From an uncultured Rikenellaceae bacterium (lineage in GTDB: Bacteria > Bacteroidota > Bacteroidia > Bacteroidales > Rikenellaceae), in the NCBI GenBank assembly GCA_947074135.1, contig CAMTOL010000148.1, positions 1 through 5,849 on the forward strand: a DNA stretch of 5,849 nt, in the 5' to 3' direction. Under the pieces are notes generated by a model. That model made no database searches. It worked only from the letters and a program-made list of their open reading frames with translations, and was not told where the DNA came from. Both the position numbers and the translations under genes were made by a program. This document shows positions 1-5,286 of this stretch, one piece after another; positions within the stretch are counted from its first letter, which is position 1, and each line of letters begins with the position of its first letter.

Positions 1-20
1 GGTCAAGCAATAACTTGACC
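1..20 (-). terminator. Perfect inverted repeat, possible terminator of the ABC exporter operon
   Basis: GGTCAAG (1-7) and CTTGACC (14-20) are exact reverse complements separated by a 6-nt loop. The hairpin lies about 40 nt beyond the permease stop codon on the minus strand, where an operon-ending terminator would be expected. The T-tract that would confirm a factor-independent terminator would fall to the left of base 1, outside the window, so the call is tentative. It could instead serve a convergent gene beyond the left edge, or be an unrelated dyad. Confidence 0.4.
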
Positions 21-36
21 AAGCGCACCTCTTGTA

Positions 37-62
37 TAATTGTCAATTGTTAATTGTCAATT
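37..62. repeat. Two-copy 12-bp direct repeat TAATTGTCAATT
   Basis: TAATTGTCAATT occurs exactly at 37-48 and again at 51-62, separated by GT (period 14). Each copy contains AATTG-T-CAATT, a dyad around a single central base. The second copy runs into the permease stop codon (TTA at 61-63 on the plus strand), so the repeat forms the extreme 3' end of the gene. AT-rich short repeats of this look are, from memory, common between genes in Bacteroidota genomes. Function is unknown. Confidence 0.7.
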
Positions 63-1362
63 ACCCCTTATATCTTTCCCACTTTATTATCTCGGCAAAC
101 GATGGCTTTTTGCCATACATAAAGATACCTGTACGATATATCTTTGCTGCCACGTAGGTCATTCCCACAAAGGTTGCATACAATATCGTAATCGACAACA
201 ATAACTCCCACGCAGGAACACCATAAGCAACACGAGCCATCATAATGATTGGCGAAGTGAATGGAATCATCGAGAACCAAAATGCTGCATCAGAGTTAGG
301 CGACTGCATCACGCTAATCATTATGAAAATCGAGAGGATAAGCGGCAGTGTCACAGGAAACTGCAACTGTTGAGTGTCTGCCACGCTGTCAACTGCCGAG
401 CCAATGGCTGCAAACATCGAAGCGTAGAGTAGATAGCCACCAACGAAGAAGAGCAAGAAGCTACCAAGTATTCTAAACAAGAATGCAGGATCGGTTAGAG
501 TTGAAAGCACTCCCATAAGTTGCGGAGATAGCATTTGAGCCTCAGCGGGAATAGCTCCCGTAGCTGCACCTGCTCCAATTCCCGGAATAAATGCAACAGC
601 AACGCCTACGATAACCACCCAGACTGCAAATTGTAGGATTGCAACAAAAGCAACCCCAAGTATTTTGCCTAGCATCAGCTCAAAAGGTTTTACCGAGCTA
701 ACTATAACTTCGACGATACGGTTCGATTTCTCTTCGACCACGCCTTGAAGCACTTGCATACCATAGAGCAAGATAAACATATAGATAATCAATGACGAGG
801 CGTAAGCAACAGCCATTGCAATACCCGACGAGCTAGCCTTTTCGGTCACCTCGCCAGTGTCGCTTTTGTGTAGGTCGAAGGTCTGCATCGAAACCCTTGC
901 TCTAACTGCATTAATGAGCGAATCCAACCCCTCGACGCCAGTATCGGCAATGCGAATTTTGGTCACAATGTTTGATAATTGACTCGTAATGGCGTTTTCG
1001 ATAGACACCGTTGAGCTTTGAGTAGTGTAGAGTTTAACATCGTTTGTGTTCTGCACGAGATTCTCACCAATAACCAAATAACCATATACGTTTGGATACT
1101 TTTGGGTAGCCTCGGCGTATGTTTCGTTGATTGGTTTGAATGTGATGTTATCGACACTCTGCAGTTTTGACCCGATAAGTTGTGACTGTTCGATAACCAC
1201 AATCTCTTTGCTCGAATTGTCGCCACCATAGATTTGTATCAACACAGGTACGGCAATCATAGCCACCATAGCAAGTGGCATCAATAGAGTAGTGATAATG
1301 AAACTCTTTTTGCGGACTCTTTGATTAAATTCACGTCCTATTATTAATCCTATTTTTCCCAT
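61..1362 (-). CDS. ABC-2 type exporter permease, NatB/YhaP-like
   Basis: A 433-residue inner-membrane subunit of an ABC exporter, paired with the ATPase encoded just upstream. Visible layout: a basic N-terminus (GREFNQRVRKKS, about 9-20) and a first membrane helix at about 21-45. A large extracytoplasmic domain follows at about 46-180, then roughly five hydrophobic segments (about 181-205, 232-260, 295-320, 335-352 and 385-405). After the second helix comes EEKSNRIVEVIVSSVKP (210-226), a cytoplasmic motif I recognise from the NatB/YhaP branch of ABC-2 permeases, where the coupling helix contacts the ATPase. The C-terminal IYRTGIFMYGKKPS also fits Bacteroidota members. Length is normal for the family. 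The start at 1362 is backed by TAAGGAGG seven bases upstream. NatAB of Bacillus exports sodium, but many homologues have no known substrate, so sodium export here would be a guess. Confidence 0.93.
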   Translation of the reverse strand: MGKIGLIIGREFNQRVRKKSFIITTLLMPLAMVAMIAVPVLIQIYGGDNSSKEIVVIEQSQLIGSKLQSVDNITFKPINETYAEATQKYPNVYGYLVIGENLVQNTNDVKLYTTQSSTVSIENAITSQLSNIVTKIRIADTGVEGLDSLINAVRARVSMQTFDLHKSDTGEVTEKASSSGIAMAVAYASSLIIYMFILLYGMQVLQGVVEEKSNRIVEVIVSSVKPFELMLGKILGVAFVAILQFAVWVVIVGVAVAFIPGIGAGAATGAIPAEAQMLSPQLMGVLSTLTDPAFLFRILGSFLLFFVGGYLLYASMFAAIGSAVDSVADTQQLQFPVTLPLILSIFIMISVMQSPNSDAAFWFSMIPFTSPIIMMARVAYGVPAWELLLSITILYATFVGMTYVAAKIYRTGIFMYGKKPSFAEIIKWERYKG

Positions 1363-1369
1363 TGTTTTG

Positions 1370-1377
1370 CCTCCTTA
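1370..1377 (-). promoter_or_regulatory. Strong Shine-Dalgarno site of the permease gene
   Basis: On the minus strand the bases read TAAGGAGG, followed by a 7-nt spacer (CAAAACA) and the permease ATG at 1362. Its first three bases are the TAA stop codon of the ATPase gene. A ribosome ending the ATPase therefore stops on the site that recruits initiation at the permease, which suggests coupled, balanced production of the two subunits. Such a complete site is unusual in Bacteroidota, where most genes lack one, and it fixes the permease start. Confidence 0.8.
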
Positions 1378-2286
1378 TTGTTTATTTGTACTCTGTTCGA
1401 CAACACGAATAAAAATCTCGTTCATCGACGGTATTTTCGGTGTTACGCTGCGTAGGTCAACCATTGAGTTTGCAATCTCAATCATTTTGCGTGTCTGAAC
1501 CTCTTTTTGCAGAGTGATTAGAAGTGAGCCCTCTTTAATTTCGGTAACCGTGCCTTCGTTGTGAAGCGCAGTGCTAAGTGCTGTAGCGTCGCCACCAAAA
1601 CCGAGTGTAAAGCTGTTGTCGCCGAAGCTGTGACGAATCTCGTTAACTTCGCCGCTAAGTACGTTTTTACTCTTGTTGATAAGAGTGATATATTGACAAA
1701 TCTCCTCGACTGAACTCATATTGTGGGTCGAAAAAATCACAGTAGCACCGTCTTTTGCACGTTCTAGTATCTCCTCTTTGAGAATTTGAGCGTTGATTGG
1801 GTCAAATCCACTGAAAGGTTCGTCGAAAATCAAAAGCTCAGGGTTGTGGATAACAGTTACGATAAACTGCACTTTTTGAGCCATACCTTTCGATAGCTCC
1901 TCAACTTTCTTGTCCCACCAACCAAGTATCTCGAACTTTTTGAACCACTTGCGAAGCGAAGCTGTGGCATCGGCTTTGCTAAGTCCTTTTAGACGACTAA
2001 GATAGAGTGCTTGTTCGCCTACTTTCATCTTTTTGTAGAGTCCACGCTCTTCGGGAAGGTATCCGATGCGACTAACATCGTCGGCGGTCATCGCTCTGCC
2101 GTCGAAGAGTAGTTCGCCACTGTCTGGAGCAGTAATTCGGTTAATAATGCGAATTAGAGTAGTTTTACCAGCTCCGTTAGGTCCCAGTAGCCCATAGACC
2201 GAGCCTCGAGGAATCGAAACGCTTACATCGTCCAATGCTCGATGGTTGGCGTACTGTTTTACAATGTTTTTTGCCTCTAAAATCAT
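1375..2286 (-). CDS. ABC exporter ATP-binding subunit, NatA/YhaQ-like with C-terminal DUF4162-type domain
   Basis: A 303-residue cytoplasmic ATPase that powers the adjacent ABC-2 permease. Motifs in order: Walker A GPNGAGKTT (35-43); Q-loop region GYLPEERGLY (75-84), with Glu79 where most ABC ATPases have Gln; signature LSKGMAQKVQ (131-140), a variant of LSGGQ; Walker B LLIFDEP (151-157) with catalytic Glu156; D-loop SGFDP (159-163); and the switch His188 in STHNM. Residues about 212-297 form the extra C-terminal domain of the NatA/YhaQ branch, ending in PSMNEIFIRVV. The LPEERGLY and LSKGM variants are, to my knowledge, normal for this branch and not signs of decay. It is the first gene of a two-gene operon, 12 nt ahead of the permease, with a good promoter upstream at 2399-2429. 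The substrate cannot be inferred. Confidence 0.95.
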   Translation of the reverse strand: MILEAKNIVKQYANHRALDDVSVSIPRGSVYGLLGPNGAGKTTLIRIINRITAPDSGELLFDGRAMTADDVSRIGYLPEERGLYKKMKVGEQALYLSRLKGLSKADATASLRKWFKKFEILGWWDKKVEELSKGMAQKVQFIVTVIHNPELLIFDEPFSGFDPINAQILKEEILERAKDGATVIFSTHNMSSVEEICQYITLINKSKNVLSGEVNEIRHSFGDNSFTLGFGGDATALSTALHNEGTVTEIKEGSLLITLQKEVQTRKMIEIANSMVDLRSVTPKIPSMNEIFIRVVEQSTNKQ

Positions 2287-2381
2287 AGGTTTTCGAGATT
2301 AATTATTTTATTAAAAGGTATAATACTTAGTGTTTGGTGTGATAGAGATTAGTTAGATAGTAACCGAAAAACAATAAATAT

Positions 2382-2398
2382 TTATCGTTATTCGATAA
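2382..2398. promoter_or_regulatory. Dyad at the predicted transcription start of the ABC operon, candidate operator
   Basis: TTATCG (2382-2387) and CGATAA (2393-2398) are exact inverted repeats separated by TTATT. The dyad abuts the -7 element of the exporter promoter and would cover the start site. That is a classic position for a repressor site; alternatively it would form a small hairpin at the 5' end of the mRNA. The arms are only 6 bp, so chance is a real alternative. Confidence 0.4.
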
Positions 2399-2429
2399 CA
2401 AAGTTATATACAATTTTCAGAAAACCAAA
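2399..2429 (-). promoter_or_regulatory. Bacteroidota-type promoter of the ABC exporter operon
   Basis: Read on the minus strand: TTTG (-33 element, 2426-2429), 19 bp, then TAACTTTG (-7 element, 2399-2406). This matches the primary sigma factor consensus of Bacteroidota (TTTG, 19-21 bp, TAnnTTTG) at every defined base. Transcription would start near 2390-2395, giving a leader of about 105 nt before the ATPase ATG at 2286. Confidence 0.75.
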
Positions 2430-2432
2430 TTA

Positions 2433-2465
2433 TTTTGCACCTTTTTACGCTTTTTTACGTTTTTT
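2433..2465. repeat. Phased A/T tracts upstream of the exporter promoter
   Basis: On the plus strand, runs of T begin at 2433 (T4), 2442 (T5), 2451 (T6) and 2460 (T6), a regular 9-bp period; the last three are each followed by AC, mostly ACG. Read on the minus strand, these A-tracts sit immediately upstream of the -33 element. In that position they could act as an UP-like element or bend the DNA. It is a repeat by inspection; the promoter role is inference. Confidence 0.5.
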
Positions 2466-2488
2466 ACTATCTATAATGTATTTGCTAT

Positions 2489-2528
2489 AAAAAAATCTTT
2501 CCAATTTTACAAACATTGGAAAGATTTT
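2489..2528 (-). terminator. Factor-independent terminator of nadA
   Basis: The arms at 2492-2505 and 2515-2528 are perfect 14-bp complements around a 9-nt loop. On the minus strand the stem is followed by a run of seven T (2489-2495, partly within the stem base). It lies 61 nt past the nadA stop codon. The stem is AT-rich with a short GC core (TTCC/GGAA). There is no T-run beyond the other side, so it should act only in the nadA direction. Confidence 0.85.
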
Positions 2529-2589
2529 GAAAGAATGTGTGTGAATCTGAATAACCAATCCAGATAATAAAACGCCTTCTGATTATACT

Positions 2590-3534
2590 CTAAACTAGTC
2601 CGAGGGTTCGAGAGATCTCAATCATTCGCTCAATTGGACGACGTGCCTTTTCGATAACATCGCTATCTAGCTCAACCGCAGGACTTAGAGTTTCGAGCGA
2701 CTGGGCAATTTTCTCTAGTGTATTGAGCTTCATATAGGCGCAATCGTTGCAGGCACACTCGCTATCGTCGGGTGGAGCTGCAATAAAACGCTTCATCGGC
2801 GAAGCCTGTTGCATATTGTGTAGTATTCCGCTCTCTGTTGCCACAATAAAGCACTCTGCGTTACTATCTTTCGAAAATTTCAGCAACTCGGCAGTCGAAC
2901 CAACACAGTCTGCAATAAGCACTATTGGACGTGGACATTCGGGGTGAACCAACACTTTAGACTCAGGATTCTCCTTTTTCAACTCTAAAATACGCTCTAA
3001 CGAAAATCGTTGATGAACGTGGCAAGCTCCGTCCCAAACCACCATATCTTCACGACCTGTTTTTTGTTTAATATAGTTGCCTAAATTGCGGTCAGGTGCG
3101 AAAACTATCTTTTCGTTGCGAGGTAACGACTCAACAATCTGAACGGCATTACTCGATGTGCAAGCGATATCTGTCAGTGTCTTAACAGCTGCCGTAGTGT
3201 TGACGTAGCTAATTACGGTGTGTCCTTTGTAGTTCTCCAAAAACGCTGCAAAATCCTCTGCCTTGCAGCTATCTGCCAACGAACAACCTGCCTCAGTGTC
3301 AGGAATCAATACAGTCTTATTGGGCGAGAGTATTTTAGCTGTTTCTGCCATAAAGTGCACGCCCGCAAATAGTATCACATCGGCATCAACCTCAGAGGCT
3401 TTGACCGAGAGTGCAAGACTGTCGCCCACAAAATCAGCCACACCTTGAACCTCGGCTGTGCAGTAGTAATGTGCTAATATTACTGCATTTCGCTCACGTT
3501 TGAGCCTCTCTATTTTTTGTTGAATTTGTAACAT
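2590..3534 (-). CDS. nadA: Quinolinate synthase NadA
   Basis: A 314-residue cytoplasmic 4Fe-4S enzyme that condenses iminoaspartate with dihydroxyacetone phosphate to quinolinate, the second step of de novo NAD synthesis from aspartate. Family motifs: ILAHYY (19-24), VADFVGDSLALS (32-43), GVHFMAETAKIL (58-69), GCSLADSC (83-90), TSSNAV (126-131), PDRNLG (147-152), HVHQRF (172-177), HPEC (197-200), TESGILH (233-239) and CNDCAYMKLNTLE (262-274). Likely cluster ligands are Cys84, Cys171 and Cys265. Cys260 and Cys262 add a CxCxxC cluster near the C-terminus. The frame stays open to an ATG at 3618. I choose 3534 because the extra 28 residues are hydrophobic, non-homologous and encoded across the promoter at 3565-3596. 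GGAGG at 3557-3561 is 22 nt from the chosen ATG, too far for a normal ribosome site. It is monocistronic, ending in its own terminator; nadB and nadC are not in the window. Confidence 0.96.
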   Translation of the reverse strand: MLQIQQKIERLKRERNAVILAHYYCTAEVQGVADFVGDSLALSVKASEVDADVILFAGVHFMAETAKILSPNKTVLIPDTEAGCSLADSCKAEDFAAFLENYKGHTVISYVNTTAAVKTLTDIACTSSNAVQIVESLPRNEKIVFAPDRNLGNYIKQKTGREDMVVWDGACHVHQRFSLERILELKKENPESKVLVHPECPRPIVLIADCVGSTAELLKFSKDSNAECFIVATESGILHNMQQASPMKRFIAAPPDDSECACNDCAYMKLNTLEKIAQSLETLSPAVELDSDVIEKARRPIERMIEISRTLGLV

Positions 3535-3556
3535 AATTAATAAAGTTGTATATTTA
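3525..3556 (+). promoter_or_regulatory. Candidate promoter of the symporter and HhH gene pair
   Basis: TTTG (3525-3528), 20 bp, then TATATTTA (3549-3556), seven-eighths of the TAnnTTTG element with its last base wrong. The start would be near 3561, giving a leader of about 50 nt. The -33 element lies within the first codons of nadA. An alternative -7 element, TACTTTTTG (3571-3579), has one base too many in its middle. Neither is as good as the nadA promoter. Confidence 0.35.
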
Positions 3557-3564
3557 CCTCCATA

Positions 3565-3596
3565 CAAAGATACTTTTTGTTTCGATAACCACCAAA
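3565..3596 (-). promoter_or_regulatory. Bacteroidota-type promoter of nadA
   Basis: Read on the minus strand: TTTG (3593-3596), 20 bp, then TATCTTTG (3565-3572), a full match to the TTTG and TAnnTTTG consensus. Transcription would start near 3558-3562, leaving a leader of about 25 nt before the nadA ATG at 3534. This placement rules out translation from the upstream ATG at 3618 for this transcript. Confidence 0.75.
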
Positions 3597-3609
3597 AACA
3601 AAAAAACAT

Positions 3610-5286
3610 ATGCAACAAATCGCCGATTTTCTTACAACCATTGATAGCTATCTAGGCTCTGCGGAGTGGTTTGTTTATTTTCTTTTAGGTACTGGACTTT
3701 TCTTTACGATTTATCTTGGTTTTCCGCAGTTTAGGTTCTTTCGCCACGCACTTGGGGTAACTACTGGGAAGTTTGATAAATGTAGCGACAAAGGCGATAC
3801 ATCGCATTTTGGCGCACTCTCGACAGCGCTTAGCGGTACAATTGGTACGGGAAATATTGCAGGTGTTGCTCTTGCTATTCACCTAGGGGGACCTTCTGCT
3901 CTGTTTTGGATGCTCATTACCGCTCTGCTTGGTATGGCTACCAAAATGGTTGAGGTTACGCTTTCGATTAAGTATAGAGAGATAACAGCCGACGGTACGG
4001 TTAGTGGAGGACCGATGTACTATATGAAAAACAGGCTCAATGCTAAGTGGTTGGCGGTTATTTTTGCTGTTGCTACTATATTGTCGAGTTTTGGTACAGG
4101 CTCACTTCCACAAATCAACTCTATTGCTAACTCATTTGAGGCGACTTGGGGTGTAGATAAACTCTGGGTAGGTATAATTTTGGCTGCACTGCTTGGACTT
4201 GTCATAATAGGTGGTATTAAGCGTATAGCAAAGGTGGCTCAAAGTATTGTTCCCACAATGGCAGTTATCTATTTCTTGGGTGGACTTTCTGTCTTGATTT
4301 TTAACTACGATAACATTATACCATCAGTAGCGTCAGTTTTTAGTGATGTTTTTAATGGTACTGCTGCGACTGGTGGCTTTCTTGGGGCAGGATTTGCTTG
4401 GGCGTTCAATCGTGGAGTGAATCGTGGACTATTCTCGAACGAGGCAGGACAGGGTAGTGCGCCAATTGCTCACAGTGCGGCTCGAACATCTGAACCGGTT
4501 AGCGAGGGTATGGTTTCGCTCTTAGAACCATTTATCGACACTATTATTATCTGTTTTACAACTGGTATTATACTACTTAGTTCGGGCGTGTGGACTGAAA
4601 AAATTGATAATCGTTTCCAATCTTCCGATATGTATATTGTTGAGGGTAATTACTTTACGGAGTCAAACAGTGATCATATAGTGTCGCTTAGTGCGTTGCT
4701 TAGTGGCGACCAAAACAGCGATGCTAAAACTTATAATGGAATAATTGAGGTGTTAAATGGGGAGATTACATCGCCAGTGACTGTTTTGCACTCTCGTTCG
4801 ATTGCGCAAAACATTGTGGTTAATCAAGATGGAAAACCTTTTAGTGGTTCGCTGAACGTAGAAAATGGCAAAGTTAAAGAGCGTATTGAGTTTAGTGGTG
4901 AGTCGCTCTTGCACTCCGCGCCGCTAACTACCGAAGCCTTTAAGCGTGGCTTCTTTGGCGAATTAGGAGGTTATATTATCCCAATTAGCCTACTGCTTTT
5001 TGCCTTCTCAACAGCACTTGCTTGGAGTTATTATGGCGATAGAGCTGTCACATTCCTATTTGGAGTTAAGGCAGTTCCATACTTTAGAGTTATCTATACT
5101 GCTGCTTTTTGTGTAGGTGCATTTGTCGATACTTCGATTATCTGGATATTTTCGGGCGTAACTATTGCTTTTATGACTATACCAAACCTTATTGGTATCC
5201 TGTTGCTTCACAAAGATATGAAGATGTCACTTCGTGATTATTGGAGTAGGTTCAAAGCATCACAAAAAGAGTCTAAAGAGGAGTAA
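3610..5286 (+). CDS. Sodium:alanine (amino acid) symporter, AGCS family, with large periplasmic insert
   Basis: A 558-residue inner-membrane carrier taking up alanine or glycine with sodium. Family signatures: [15 protein letters not shown] (77-90) in the broken first core helix, GGPSALFW (93-100), SGGPMYYM (132-139), [20 protein letters not shown] (266-285) and the [16 protein letters not shown] segment (464-479). About eleven hydrophobic segments can be placed: roughly 18-36, 68-90, 95-115, 146-164, 185-202, 211-232, 255-272, 300-326, 452-472, 488-510 and 512-533. Most family members have about 450-500 residues. The excess lies in a polar stretch at about 328-445, after SSGVW and before FFGELGGY, which the known N-out topology places in the periplasm. 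The start at 3610 follows an A-rich leader, usual in Bacteroidota. It is divergent from nadA, and its stop overlaps the next start by one base. The exact amino acid carried is not certain. Confidence 0.93.
   Translation: MQQIADFLTTIDSYLGSAEWFVYFLLGTGLFFTIYLGFPQFRFFRHALGVTTGKFDKCSDKGDTSHFGALSTALSGTIGTGNIAGVALAIHLGGPSALFWMLITALLGMATKMVEVTLSIKYREITADGTVSGGPMYYMKNRLNAKWLAVIFAVATILSSFGTGSLPQINSIANSFEATWGVDKLWVGIILAALLGLVIIGGIKRIAKVAQSIVPTMAVIYFLGGLSVLIFNYDNIIPSVASVFSDVFNGTAATGGFLGAGFAWAFNRGVNRGLFSNEAGQGSAPIAHSAARTSEPVSEGMVSLLEPFIDTIIICFTTGIILLSSGVWTEKIDNRFQSSDMYIVEGNYFTESNSDHIVSLSALLSGDQNSDAKTYNGIIEVLNGEITSPVTVLHSRSIAQNIVVNQDGKPFSGSLNVENGKVKERIEFSGESLLHSAPLTTEAFKRGFFGELGGYIIPISLLLFAFSTALAWSYYGDRAVTFLFGVKAVPYFRVIYTAAFCVGAFVDTSIIWIFSGVTIAFMTIPNLIGILLLHKDMKMSLRDYWSRFKASQKESKEE

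Larger units (their letters stand above)
2287..2589. other. 303-bp regulatory intergenic region between the ABC operon and nadA
   Basis: No plausible gene is present. Reading from the nadA side, the region holds 61 nt of nadA 3' untranslated sequence, then the nadA terminator (2489-2528). A run of evenly spaced T-tracts follows (2433-2465), then the exporter promoter (2399-2429). Last comes a leader of about 105 nt (2287 to about 2393) that starts in a small dyad and is AT-rich near the ATPase start, with no Shine-Dalgarno site. I saw no riboswitch-like conserved structure in the leader. Confidence 0.7.

Noticed and set aside
31..62. TTGACA-like and TATA-like words on the minus strand resembling a sigma-70 promoter.
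   Set aside because: They are part of the AT-rich direct repeat just past the permease stop. The primary sigma factor of Bacteroidota does not use the TTGACA/TATAAT consensus, and no TAnnTTTG element is present.
1945..2070. Glu in place of the usual Q-loop Gln and an LSKGM signature in the ATPase, which might suggest a degenerate or inactive ABC protein.
   Set aside because: Walker A, Walker B with its catalytic Glu, the D-loop and the switch His are all intact. The LPEERGLY and LSKGM forms are, to my knowledge, standard for the NatA/YhaQ branch.
2540..2565. A weak ATCTG/CAGAT inverted repeat near the nadA 3' end.
   Set aside because: The 5-bp arms with an 11-nt loop are too weak, and a far stronger terminator lies just downstream.
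2747..2947. A 66-codon open frame on the plus strand inside nadA.
   Set aside because: It lies wholly antisense to well-conserved nadA codons, has no recognisable protein features and no promoter; it is a shadow of the real gene.
1189..3589. The 9-mer TTCGATAAC occurs four times (1189-1197, 2391-2399, 2650-2658, 3581-3589), two of them in promoter regions, suggesting a shared regulatory site.
   Set aside because: Two copies are simply Val-Ile-Glu codons (GTT ATC GAA) in coding sequence, and only the 2391 copy is part of a dyad. Without conservation data this is not evidence for a regulon.
3685..3882. A 65-codon minus-strand open frame inside the symporter gene.
   Set aside because: It is antisense to the conserved first core helix of the symporter, and its composition is that of a reverse-strand shadow.
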